10,687 nucleotides of DNA from Parcubacteria group bacterium GW2011_GWA2_36_10 (GCA_000991205.1 LBRC01000026.1:1-10687); one strand, 5' to 3'. Shown: positions 1 to 7,015, counted from the first letter of the stretch. The notes: generated by a model from the letters alone, not told the origin. Numbers and translations: made by a program.

Positions 1-4
1 TTTT

Positions 5-85
5 TGTCAAGTTTAAAAACGACCCGACGGGTAACCCGTCGGGTTAAAATAAGTCGTTTATTTAGTTTTTGGCTAATGTTAGGTA
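5..85 (-). repeat. Copy A of a dispersed intergenic element (inverted relative to 7175-7244)
   Basis: On the plus strand this copy reads TCAAGTTTAA (7-16), an ACCCGAC hairpin (22-44), then TTTGGCTAATGTTAG (68-82). Copy B at 7175-7244, read on the minus strand, has the same three parts in the same order with similar spacing. On the minus strand this copy ends in TTGACA (complement of 5-10), a consensus -35 box pointing out of the window. The alignment is by eye. Confidence 0.5.
15..44 (-). terminator. Rho-independent terminator of the 147-1262 gene
   Basis: Read on the minus strand, a 10-bp perfect stem (ACCCGACGGG/CCCGTCGGGT, + strand 22-31 and 35-44) with a 3-nt loop is followed by CG and five T (complement of 15-19). 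The T tract is present only in this direction. It lies about 100 nt after the stop of the gene at 147. Confidence 0.75.
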
Positions 86-97
86 AATTTTTAAATC

Positions 98-137
98 AAC
101 CCGTCGGGTTAACTGAGCGAAGTCGAATGGGCGGGAG
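98..137. repeat. Short palindrome and GCGAAGTCGAA-type intergenic repeat
   Basis: AACCCGTCGGGTT (98-110) is a 13-nt palindrome that repeats the arm of the terminator at 15-44. It is followed by ACTGAGCGAAGTCGAA, a type of intergenic repeat seen in many bacterial genomes. No gene is visible in 1-146. Confidence 0.4.
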
Positions 138-146
138 TTTTAATAG

Positions 147-1262
147 CTATTCAATGACTATATGATCTTTAAACTTCGGTACTTTATTGACCCAAAATGG
201 GAAGAATTTAACTTCAGTTTTATCGACTTGGAATTGGCTTAAATAATCATTTACTTCTTTTTCGGTTAAGCCAATTAATTTATCTTTATTGATTTCCAAA
301 ATATCTTGTTTGACGCTGACTTTAGCTTTGAAATTAGTCTCGATAATCGCTTGCTTGGTATTTAAGTCAACTTCGGTCACTTTATAGCTAAAGTCAGGCA
401 AGATTTCTAATAATTTACTATTGCTAGATAATTCGGCTTGGTATTTAGCATGACTGGCTTTTTTTAAGTCTTCAGGTGAAAATATTAAAGCTGTCAAAGT
501 AACCTTTTGTTTGATAGTTGTCTGCGGAGTTTTTTCACCTAGAGCAGAGCTAGAAATAGTTTCAAACTTAGCGAAAATATGATCAGCGCTGATTTTTAAA
601 TTATCAGCTAAAGCAAAATTTATATCTTCTAAAAATTTATTTTTTACATCAGCTTGTAATTTGTCTTGAGCATTTTTTAAACTATTGTCTGTCACCTGAT
701 AAATAGGCGTGCCAGTCAAGCTAAAGCCTTCACTTTGACCATAAATTTGTTCTTGTAAAGTTGGGAATAAGCCAGGGATCATCATTTTACCAGCTGGTGC
801 TACAAAATTTTCACCTTCAAGGTCTGCTTCCGCCCAAGCTCTTATTTCAGCATTTTTAGGGACGATCACTTTTTCGCTAAGGCGATAAAGTTTATTGTCT
901 GAACTTAATAGGCGAGTGGTAGCGACTAAAGTTTGGTCTTTAGTGCTTTGGTTTATTAATTTTACAAAACCGCCAGCCTTAGTAGCTGTAGAAGTGGTCA
1001 TCTCGCTGTCTATGCTCACTTCGCTCTCGATCTCTTGAGTCAAAATCTTACCAAAGATTTGATTGGTAGCGAGAGCCTGGCTATTTTCTGGTATCATTTC
1101 GATCAAAGTCTTGTAATCTTGCTCTTGGATTTGACCATAGATTTTGATCGTGGCTTTGGAAGCAGCAAAATGAAAAATCACAAAAATAGCTAAAACAGTT
1201 AAAATCAGAAAAAAACCAACCATTTTGCTAAAAAATCGATTTCTAGTTTGATAATTGCTCAT
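147..1262 (-). CDS. Membrane-anchored protein with baseplate-J-like region, function unknown
   Basis: A 371-residue protein. The basic N-terminus is followed by one membrane helix at about residues 13-33, so the rest is probably outside the cytoplasm. Residues about 92-160 (GGFVKLINQST, then a VIVPKNAEIRAWAEADLEG stretch, then NFVAPAG) follow the pattern of 'baseplate J-like' proteins: an ATG/GG-x-V-x-hydroxyl opening, extra beta strands and an 'EG..xVAPAG' turn. Proteins with this pattern and one N-terminal helix are common in Patescibacteria and need not come from a phage; no other baseplate gene lies nearby. The C-terminal half is rich in Lys and Glu and has no motif I recognise. The ATG at 1262 has no Shine-Dalgarno but sits about 20 nt downstream of a good promoter lying in the end of dnaE. 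The existence of the gene is secure; the fold is inferred from pattern only. Confidence 0.85.
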   Translation of the reverse strand: MSNYQTRNRFFSKMVGFFLILTVLAIFVIFHFAASKATIKIYGQIQEQDYKTLIEMIPENSQALATNQIFGKILTQEIESEVSIDSEMTTSTATKAGGFVKLINQSTKDQTLVATTRLLSSDNKLYRLSEKVIVPKNAEIRAWAEADLEGENFVAPAGKMMIPGLFPTLQEQIYGQSEGFSLTGTPIYQVTDNSLKNAQDKLQADVKNKFLEDINFALADNLKISADHIFAKFETISSSALGEKTPQTTIKQKVTLTALIFSPEDLKKASHAKYQAELSSNSKLLEILPDFSYKVTEVDLNTKQAIIETNFKAKVSVKQDILEINKDKLIGLTEKEVNDYLSQFQVDKTEVKFFPFWVNKVPKFKDHIVIE

Positions 1263-1282
1263 ATTATGTCTTTAATAGCTTT

Positions 1283-1311
1283 ATTATAACTTATTAAATT
1301 TCTAATGTCCA
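1283..1311 (-). promoter_or_regulatory. Promoter of the 147-1262 gene
   Basis: Read on the minus strand: TGGACA (-35, 5 of 6 consensus bases, 1306-1311), a 17-nt spacer, and TATAAT (-10, 1283-1288). The -35 lies in the last codons of dnaE. Transcription would begin about 10-15 nt before the ATG at 1262. Confidence 0.65.
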
Positions 1312-2997
1312 AGTGTTTTGGCCTAAAAAATTTTCGATTTCTGTCCGTACATCAGTGGCTGGTAAGATTTTGATATCGGTTTTTAGCTTGCGACTATGAC
1401 CATTATTGATGATCAAATAGACAGGAGTTTGACCAGGATATTTTTGTAAAATATCTTTTAAGTTTTGCATTTTATCTTTATCAAAGCCAATGGGCAAATT
1501 CAGCCAGACTTTGTTTTGGGCAAAATTTTTAGCTTTTAAAGTTTCTAATTTTTCTTTTTCTAAAATTCTGCCATTTTCTACTAAAATTTTTGCTTGGCCG
1601 TCTTTGTCTGATACTTTACCACTAACGATTAACAGATTTTCATCTTGCCATAAGGCTGGATTAGCGCTCAAAGTTTTGGGGAAAACTAAGAGCTCGGTGC
1701 TATCAGTCGAGTCTTCTAAAGTGACGAAAAGCATAGCTTTGCCACCTTGGGTGGTAATTTTTTGGATATTAGTGATGATGCCGGCTACTTGGATAGTTTC
1801 ACCGGTATGACTTTTGATTTTTTTCAGTGGCGTCACCTGATCTTTTAGTAAAGCTAAATATTCCTTAAAAGGATGATTACTTAAATATAAACCGAGTAAT
1901 TCTTTTTCCCAGGATAATTTTTTTTCAATCGGCACATCAGAATATTCTTCTAGTTTCAAAGAAAAAACTGGCGAGCTTAAAGGCAAGCCAAAAAATAAAT
2001 TACTTTGTCCAGATTTCGCTTCATTTTGTAATTTTTTATTATACTCTAATAATGTCTCTAAATTTCCTAGCGCTTTTCCGCGTGTCAAAAAGCAATCTAG
2101 TGCTCCAGCTCGGATCATACTTTCTAAAGATTTGCGATTTAAATCTTTATCTTTGATGCGATTTAAAAAATCTTCTAAAGATTTAAAATTGCCCTTGGCT
2201 TTTCTTTCTTCCCAAATATTTTCGGCGATATGGTGACCGACGTTTTTGATCGCATTGAGACCAAAGCGAATTTTATTATCTTGGCCATCATTGATTACAC
2301 CAAAAGTCGGGAAGCTTTCATTGATATCTGGCTGAGCAACTGTGAGACCCATTTTTCGACATTCGTTTATTTCGATCGTCACGCGGTCAATATTATTTTG
2401 ATCAGAGGTAAGCAAGGCGGCCATAAAGGCGGCGGGATAATTTTTTTCAATACCATTTTTAATCATACCTTTGACCATAGTTTCTTCTTGCTGATCCAAA
2501 AGTTCTTTGATTTTTTTACCGACCGCTTTACGCAAAACATCCGCTTGGCCATAAGTAAAGCCAGCTAGGTCTCTCGCTATATTCATGATTTGCTCCTGAT
2601 AGATAGCGATGCCGTAAGTATGTCTTAAAATTGGCTCCAGGCTAGGATGTAGATATTCCACAGTTTTTTCACCATTTTTTCCCGCGATAAAGTCAGGGAT
2701 GAATTCCATTGGACCGGGACGATACAAAGCCACCATAGCGATGATGTCTTCTAGAACAGTTGGTTTTAGACTTTTTAAATAGCGCTTCATGCCACCAGAC
2801 TCAAGCTGAAAGACACCGGTGGTATCGCCTAATTGTAATAATTTAAAAGTTTTAGTATCATCTAGTGGGATGGTATCTAAATCTAGTTTGATATTTTTAG
2901 TTTTAGCAATAATTTTTAGCGTTTGTTCAATGACGGTCAAGTTTTTCAAACCCAAAAAGTCCATTTTTAATAAACCTAGATCTTCGACTGGATGCAA
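1294..2997 (-). CDS. dnaE: DNA polymerase III alpha subunit, C-terminal fragment (broken dnaE)
   Basis: This is the C-terminal half of the replicative polymerase. The opening HPVEDLGLLKMDFLG carries the third catalytic aspartate (D13 here, equivalent to E. coli D555). Next come VFQLESGGM, ALYRPGPM and YGIAIYQEQIMNIA (finger region), a helix-hairpin-helix region near 'IRFGLNAIKNVG', a clamp-binding motif of Q-x-x-L-F type (QSNLF, 331-335) and an OB-fold at about 402-480. The first codon shown is a TTG that is really an internal Leu: the frame enters from 'QYS' just upstream, so this is not a separate gene. A second fault lies inside. After 'KNGIEK' (residue 185) the protein jumps to 'NYPAAFMAALLTSD', losing roughly 39 residues that in DnaE include the conserved GYGFNKSHA motif. 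The reading frame is kept there. As written, the product could not be a working polymerase. Confidence 0.93.
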   Translation of the reverse strand: MHPVEDLGLLKMDFLGLKNLTVIEQTLKIIAKTKNIKLDLDTIPLDDTKTFKLLQLGDTTGVFQLESGGMKRYLKSLKPTVLEDIIAMVALYRPGPMEFIPDFIAGKNGEKTVEYLHPSLEPILRHTYGIAIYQEQIMNIARDLAGFTYGQADVLRKAVGKKIKELLDQQEETMVKGMIKNGIEKNYPAAFMAALLTSDQNNIDRVTIEINECRKMGLTVAQPDINESFPTFGVINDGQDNKIRFGLNAIKNVGHHIAENIWEERKAKGNFKSLEDFLNRIKDKDLNRKSLESMIRAGALDCFLTRGKALGNLETLLEYNKKLQNEAKSGQSNLFFGLPLSSPVFSLKLEEYSDVPIEKKLSWEKELLGLYLSNHPFKEYLALLKDQVTPLKKIKSHTGETIQVAGIITNIQKITTQGGKAMLFVTLEDSTDSTELLVFPKTLSANPALWQDENLLIVSGKVSDKDGQAKILVENGRILEKEKLETLKAKNFAQNKVWLNLPIGFDKDKMQNLKDILQKYPGQTPVYLIINNGHSRKLKTDIKILPATDVRTEIENFLGQNTWTLEI

Positions 2998-4514
2998 AGA
3001 GTATTGGAGCTGTGGCGGGCCAGACCTTCGACTTTAGCGGCCATATCCATGAGCCTTTGGGCTTCTGGATCTTCTTGATAAAGTTTTTTGAGTTCATCAA
3101 CAGTTTCCAGGGCTTCTTTAAGCGAAGTGAACATGGGGATCATTTTGGCCACTTGATCACAATAGCTATAGCTATAGCCTAAAACTCGACCCACATCACG
3201 CACGGCTGCTCGAGCAGCCATAGTTCCAAAAGTTATGATCTGCGCTACATGATCTTTGCCGTATTTATTTTCGACATAGCGGATGACTTCTTCACGTCTA
3301 GTATCAGCAAAATCAAGATCGATATCAGGCATGGAAATACGCTCTGGATTTAAAAAGCGCTCAAATAATAAATCATATTTGAGTGGGTCAATATTAGTAA
3401 TACCAGTTAAATAAGCAACTAAAGAACCCGCAGCCGAGCCACGACCAGGACCGACCACGATTTTGTTATTTTTTGACCAATTGACAAAATCTTGCACAAT
3501 CAAAAAATAAGCCGCATAACCAGTTTTGATGATAATATCTAATTCATAATCTAAACGAGTTTTGATTTCAGTGGGAATAGAGTCTGGGTCATAGCCAAAA
3601 CGAGTTTTGACACCTAATAAACACAATCTTTTTAATTCATCATCAGTGGTGACGCCTTCAGGCAAATCATAGTAAGGCAATTGAATAACACCTAATTCTA
3701 TTTTGACATTACAACGCTCGGCAATTTTTGCCGTGTTATCGATGGCTACTTGTCCGTCTGGGAATGCTTGCAAAACATCTGTCTCTGAAAGCATAGACAG
3801 ATTTTCGCCTAGATAAGTCATCCGGTCACGATCTGCTTGTTTGTGCTTGGTTTGGATACAAAGCAAAATATCTTGGGCTTGATCATCTTCAGCTTTGATA
3901 TAATGGATGTCATTGGTGATTACTAGAGGTAAATTATAACTTTCGGCTAATTTTTTTAAACCAAGATTTACAAGTGCTTGTTCAGGATAATTTCTGGCTT
4001 GTAATTCTAAAAATAAATTATTTGCTCCAAAAATATCTAATAAAATTTTAAGATTAATTTCCGCTTGTTTATTTTGTTTAGCTTTTAAGTGACGAGCCAA
4101 TGGGCCATTTAGACAAGCAGTCAACGCTATCAAGCCTTCGCTGTGTTTTTTTAAAGTTTCCCAGTCCATTCTAGGCTTATAATAAAAGCCTTGTAAATTT
4201 GCGATGGAAGTAAGTTTGAGTAAATTTTTGTAGCCAGCGTCTGTTTCAGCCAATAAAATCAAATGGTAGGGTTTTTCTTTGTTATTTTTTTCGCTTAATT
4301 TACCAGTAGCAACATAAGCTTCCACGCCGATGATCGGTTTGATGCCAGCTTTGTGACATTTTTGGTAAAATTCAATTGCACCTGACATCACCCCGTGATC
4401 AGTCAAAGCTAAAGCTGTAGCACCATTAGCTACCGCGCCGTTTACCAGATGATCGATAGTGGCTAGTCCATCTAATAAACTATAATGAGAGTGAGTGTGA
4501 AGGTGGATAAACAT
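2976..4514 (-). CDS. dnaE: DNA polymerase III alpha subunit, N-terminal fragment (broken dnaE)
   Basis: This is the N-terminal half of DnaE, which copies the chromosome. Residues 1-~70 and ~195-210 form the PHP domain, with HLHTHSHYSLLDG, TDHG and NDIHY as metal-site motifs. The polymerase core begins with VGPGRGSAAGSL (354-365). MPDIDLDF holds two catalytic aspartates, D397 and D399 (E. coli D401 and D403). ITFGTMAARAAVRDVGR and KVEGLARHSS follow. After HSS (501-503) the homology stops: the last nine residues (NTLCIQSKI) are out of frame, and a stop follows at 2976. The normal 'THA-G-VV...' stretch of about 31 residues is missing, and the chain resumes in another frame as QYSLHPVEDLG. The ATG at 4514 is a good DnaE start and has no Shine-Dalgarno. 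Both halves plus the missing pieces would give about 1140 residues, a normal DnaE length. Confidence 0.95.
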   Translation of the reverse strand: MFIHLHTHSHYSLLDGLATIDHLVNGAVANGATALALTDHGVMSGAIEFYQKCHKAGIKPIIGVEAYVATGKLSEKNNKEKPYHLILLAETDAGYKNLLKLTSIANLQGFYYKPRMDWETLKKHSEGLIALTACLNGPLARHLKAKQNKQAEINLKILLDIFGANNLFLELQARNYPEQALVNLGLKKLAESYNLPLVITNDIHYIKAEDDQAQDILLCIQTKHKQADRDRMTYLGENLSMLSETDVLQAFPDGQVAIDNTAKIAERCNVKIELGVIQLPYYDLPEGVTTDDELKRLCLLGVKTRFGYDPDSIPTEIKTRLDYELDIIIKTGYAAYFLIVQDFVNWSKNNKIVVGPGRGSAAGSLVAYLTGITNIDPLKYDLLFERFLNPERISMPDIDLDFADTRREEVIRYVENKYGKDHVAQIITFGTMAARAAVRDVGRVLGYSYSYCDQVAKMIPMFTSLKEALETVDELKKLYQEDPEAQRLMDMAAKVEGLARHSSNTLCIQSKI

Positions 4515-4517
4515 AAG

Positions 4518-4573
4518 CTGAAGAAAACAAAAAGCCCGGCCAAAGAATTTGCGTATTTATTTGTGGGCTTTTT
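4518..4573 (-). terminator. Terminator-like hairpin between the 4629-4937 gene and dnaE
   Basis: Arms AAAAAGCCC (4529-4537) and GGGCTTTTT (4565-4573) enclose a 27-nt loop. In the minus direction the stem runs into GGGCTTTTTGTTTTC, a fair T tract. Because the arms themselves carry A and T runs, it could work in both directions. It ends only about 8 nt before the dnaE start, so it may also act as a leader structure for dnaE. Confidence 0.55.
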
Positions 4574-4598
4574 TATTTTTATTTTTTATAAATCTTTT

Positions 4599-4630
4599 TT
4601 CGCCGTAGGCGAATCCGCCTCTGGCGGATT
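4599..4630. repeat. Tandem small hairpins with CCGCCTCTGGCGG core
   Basis: Two adjoining hairpins: TTCGCC-gta-GGCGAA (4599-4613) and AATCCGCC-tct-GGCGGATT (4612-4630). The second includes the TAA stop of the 4629-4937 gene. A close relative, CCGCCTTTGGCGG, lies at 7110-7122. Neither has a T tract in the direction of the gene. Confidence 0.6.
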
Positions 4631-4937
4631 AGCGCTTGGTTTTATTAGCGGTGGATCTATTTTTAGCGGCAGACTGACGTTCTTTGACAAAGTCAAAAAT
4701 TTGTTCTCCACCTTTAGCAATCAAAGCGAGGTAAGTACCGATATTGGAGGCCTTATCTTTTAGCTTGTCTATCAGTTGGCGTATGGATTCAGCTGCTTGT
4801 TGTACCATAGACATGGCTCGATTAATATTTTGCAAAGTTTTGCCAACTTGATACAAAACCCAGGATAGCCAAATAGCAATCAAAAAAAATGATACCCCTA
4901 GCAAAATGTTTAAGACGTCTTTTGATGTTTCTAACAT
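4629..4937 (-). CDS. Small single-helix membrane protein, unknown function
   Basis: A 102-residue protein of no family I can name. Residues about 9-29 (NILLGVSFFLIAIWLSWVLY) form one membrane helix. Residues 33-66 are amphipathic (KTLQNINRAMSMVQQ, then a Lys-rich helix) and could form a coiled coil. A second, weaker hydrophobic stretch (IGTYLALIA, 66-74) precedes a basic tail (KNRSTANKTKR). The overall plan resembles small DUF948-like membrane proteins, but I cannot show homology. It has its own extended -10 promoter upstream and a terminator-like hairpin downstream, so it seems to be a single-gene unit before dnaE. The ATG at 4937 has no close Shine-Dalgarno. Confidence 0.75.
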   Translation of the reverse strand: MLETSKDVLNILLGVSFFLIAIWLSWVLYQVGKTLQNINRAMSMVQQAAESIRQLIDKLKDKASNIGTYLALIAKGGEQIFDFVKERQSAAKNRSTANKTKR

Positions 4938-4971
4938 TTTATTTTTATTTTAATTTATTTTCTCCACTTGT

Positions 4972-5000
4972 ATTATAGCATGATAAGGCTTTTGTGAAAA
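4972..5000 (-). promoter_or_regulatory. Promoter of the 4629-4937 gene (extended -10)
   Basis: Read on the minus strand: TTTTCA (-35, 4995-5000), a 17-nt spacer ending in TGC (extended -10), and TATAAT (4972-4977). The -35 overlaps the -35 of the opposite promoter. Confidence 0.55.
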
Positions 5001-5020
5001 TAAGCAATTTAAGCTATAAT
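4992..5020 (+). promoter_or_regulatory. Promoter of the 5037-rodA operon
   Basis: TTGTGA (4992-4997), a 17-nt spacer and TATAAT (5015-5020). The expected RNA start is about 10 nt before the ATG at 5037, so the transcript has almost no leader. Confidence 0.65.
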
Positions 5021-5036
5021 AAAGCTAATAAATAGT

Positions 5037-5927
5037 ATGATTAAAAATGAAGAAAATTTTACTGATTTAAGCAATCAGGATTTAGAGCGTGGTTATTGGT
5101 GGTTGCAACATAAAGAATTGATTAATAAAATCTTCTTGGTTTTTTTAATTTTAAGTTTATTAAGTTTATACATTTGGTTGGCCTTTGCTTATCTGAGATA
5201 TTGGCAGAGTGGTAGCTGGGAGACTTATGCCCAGCAATTAGATAGCCAGCAGTTTAATTGGGCGCAATATCATCAGGAGCGAGTAGCTAAAGCTTTAAAA
5301 ATTAGCAGTGCGCAGGCCCTAGCCACCAACGGTTCACTCTATAATCTAGTGGCCGCGGTGGAAAATCCAAACACTGATTGGTTAGCTACTAAATTGACTT
5401 ATCGTTTTGTGGTCAATGGTCAGGCACAAGCCAATAAAGAAACTTTTGTGTTGCCGGTCAGTAATAAATTTTTACTACAGCTAGCTTATCAGGCTAAAAC
5501 TAGTATTCAATCTGTGCAAATAGAGATCTTAGAGACTACTTGGCAAAGAGTGGGCGAGACAGATTTTAATGTCTTTACTTTAAATGATCCTCAATATTTA
5601 GGACCAAATATCCAGGTAGTTGAGGATAAAAAAATTGATTTACCAGCCCGCGTTGTGTGGCAGGCGACTAATGATTCTTTGTTTGATTTTTGGCAAGTGC
5701 CGTGGCAAGTAGCGGTGTATAATCAAGACCGTCTAGTGGGAGTCAGTGAATTGTTAGTTGAAGATTTTAAATCTTTAGAAACTAAAGATTTGGAAGTAGT
5801 TTGGCTCTATGATTTACCACGCATCACCAAAGTGCTAGTCACACCGCAGCTCAATATAAAAGACAAAAATAACATTAAAAATCAAAATAAAGATAATAAA
5901 ACCATAGAAGATAGGGTAAATTTATGA
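5037..5927 (+). CDS. Unknown membrane protein translationally coupled to rodA
   Basis: A 296-residue protein that I do not recognise. An N-terminal acidic, aromatic segment (about 1-30) precedes one strong membrane helix at about 31-53. The remaining roughly 240 residues alternate like beta strands and look extracytoplasmic; they contain many Trp, Gln and Asn residues (VVWQATN, FWQVPWQVAVYNQD). The last 20 or so residues are a low-complexity Lys/Asn/Asp tail (DKNNIKNQNKDNK). Its stop overlaps the rodA start as ATGA (5924-5927), so the two are probably translated together. That pairing suggests, but does not prove, a role with the RodA cell-wall machinery. A promoter with TATAAT at 5015-5020 leaves only about 10 nt of leader before the ATG at 5037, so the mRNA is nearly leaderless. 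Confidence 0.85.
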   Translation: MIKNEENFTDLSNQDLERGYWWLQHKELINKIFLVFLILSLLSLYIWLAFAYLRYWQSGSWETYAQQLDSQQFNWAQYHQERVAKALKISSAQALATNGSLYNLVAAVENPNTDWLATKLTYRFVVNGQAQANKETFVLPVSNKFLLQLAYQAKTSIQSVQIEILETTWQRVGETDFNVFTLNDPQYLGPNIQVVEDKKIDLPARVVWQATNDSLFDFWQVPWQVAVYNQDRLVGVSELLVEDFKSLETKDLEVVWLYDLPRITKVLVTPQLNIKDKNNIKNQNKDNKTIEDRVNL

Positions 5928-7015
5928 GAGATTTAGCCACCTTACGTCGTTTAGATTGGCTTTTATTTTTAGCGATTTTATTTTTACTGTTTATCAGTGC
6001 TAGTATTTTGTATAGTTTAAATTTAAATATCACGGATAGCGATTTTCTTACTTTTAAAAAACAAATCTTTTTTGCTTTATCAGGCCTCGGTTTGTTTTTT
6101 TTGTTTGCCAATATAAATTATAGCTTTTGGTCAACTTATGCCAAAGTAATTTATATTTTTTTTACTGGCGTGCTAGTCTCGGTTTTATTTTTAGGCTCGC
6201 AGATCAAAGGTACGACTGGTTGGTTGCGTCTTGGCCCTTTAAGCCTACAGCCAGTGGAGTTTGCTAAAATCGCTTTGGTATTTTTTTTAGCGCGTTATTT
6301 TTCGACTTATGCCAATGAGTTTAAAATGTTTCGCCATATTTTTTGGTCAGGCTTGGCTACTTTATTTTTTGTCGGCTTGATTATGTTACAGCCGGACCTA
6401 GGCTCCTCGCTAGTTTTGCTTGGTACTTGGGCAGTGATGTTGTTATTTACTGGTATTACTAAAAAACATTTTTTGATTTTATTGAGTATTTTTTTAGTGA
6501 CGGTAGTTGGCGCTTGGCTCTTTGTCTTAAAAGATTATCAGCAAGATAGAATTTTGACTTTTCTTAACCCAAGTCTAGATCCATCTGGCGCAGGCTATAA
6601 TGTCATCCAATCGATGGTGGCAGTTGGCTCGGGACAGTTTTTTGGTAGAGGACTGGCTTTGGGTTCACAAAGTAGTTTAAACTTTTTGCCAGAGCCAGGT
6701 ACGGATTTTATCTTTGCTGTCATTGCTGAAGAACTGGGTTTGGTGGGAGTAGCTTTTGTTTTGGCTTTATTTGGTTTTATTTTTTACCGTTTGATTTTGA
6801 TCATGCGGCGTAGTCAAGATAATTTTGCTGCTTATTTGATTTTAGGATTTTTAGGCATGCTTTTGGTGCAAATGTTTATCAATATCGGGATGAATATGGG
6901 TATTTCCCCAGTGACTGGTATTCCTTTGCCTTTACTTTCGGCTGGTGGTAGCAGCTTATGGGCAGTGATGATTGCCTTGGGAATAGCCGAGAATATTAAA
7001 GTCCGGTCTAGTTGA
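5924..7015 (+). CDS. rodA: Peptidoglycan glycosyltransferase RodA (SEDS family)
   Basis: RodA polymerises lipid II into glycan strands during cell elongation, working in the membrane with a class B penicillin-binding protein (established for the SEDS family). The 363 residues match the usual RodA length and contain about ten hydrophobic helices. Family signatures are visible: GWLRLGPLSLQPVEFAK (99-115), MLQPDLGSSLV (154-164), RILTFLNPSLDPSGAGYNV (209-227), FLPEPGTDFIFAVIAEELG (254-272) with the putative catalytic Asp at 261, and GIPLPLLSAGGSSL (332-345). FtsW is the alternative; the 'PGTDFIFAV' region and the lack of extra N- and C-terminal tails favour RodA. The ATG overlaps the upstream stop as ATGA; a weak AGGG lies just before it. 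A hairpin terminator follows at 7037-7063. No PBP gene is in the window. Confidence 0.95.
   Translation: MRDLATLRRLDWLLFLAILFLLFISASILYSLNLNITDSDFLTFKKQIFFALSGLGLFFLFANINYSFWSTYAKVIYIFFTGVLVSVLFLGSQIKGTTGWLRLGPLSLQPVEFAKIALVFFLARYFSTYANEFKMFRHIFWSGLATLFFVGLIMLQPDLGSSLVLLGTWAVMLLFTGITKKHFLILLSIFLVTVVGAWLFVLKDYQQDRILTFLNPSLDPSGAGYNVIQSMVAVGSGQFFGRGLALGSQSSLNFLPEPGTDFIFAVIAEELGLVGVAFVLALFGFIFYRLILIMRRSQDNFAAYLILGFLGMLLVQMFINIGMNMGISPVTGIPLPLLSAGGSSLWAVMIALGIAENIKVRSS

Noticed and set aside
5..110. CRISPR-like repeats from the repeated CCCGTCGGG motif
   Set aside because: The copies are self-complementary hairpin arms with unequal spacing, with no unit of repeat and spacer and no cas gene.
1294..2997. 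C-terminal dnaE frame as an independent gene starting at TTG 2997
   Set aside because: The TTG is an internal Leu codon of the QYSLHPVEDLG motif; homology continues upstream in the same frame and there is no promoter or ribosome site.
2976..3037. Programmed frameshift joining the two dnaE frames
   Set aside because: Conserved residues are absent at the join, not merely shifted, and no slippery sequence with a downstream structure is seen.
4485..4763. Plus-strand open frame across the dnaE start and the small membrane gene
   Set aside because: It crosses a terminator hairpin and the palindromes, has low-complexity Phe-rich sequence, and lies opposite better supported genes.
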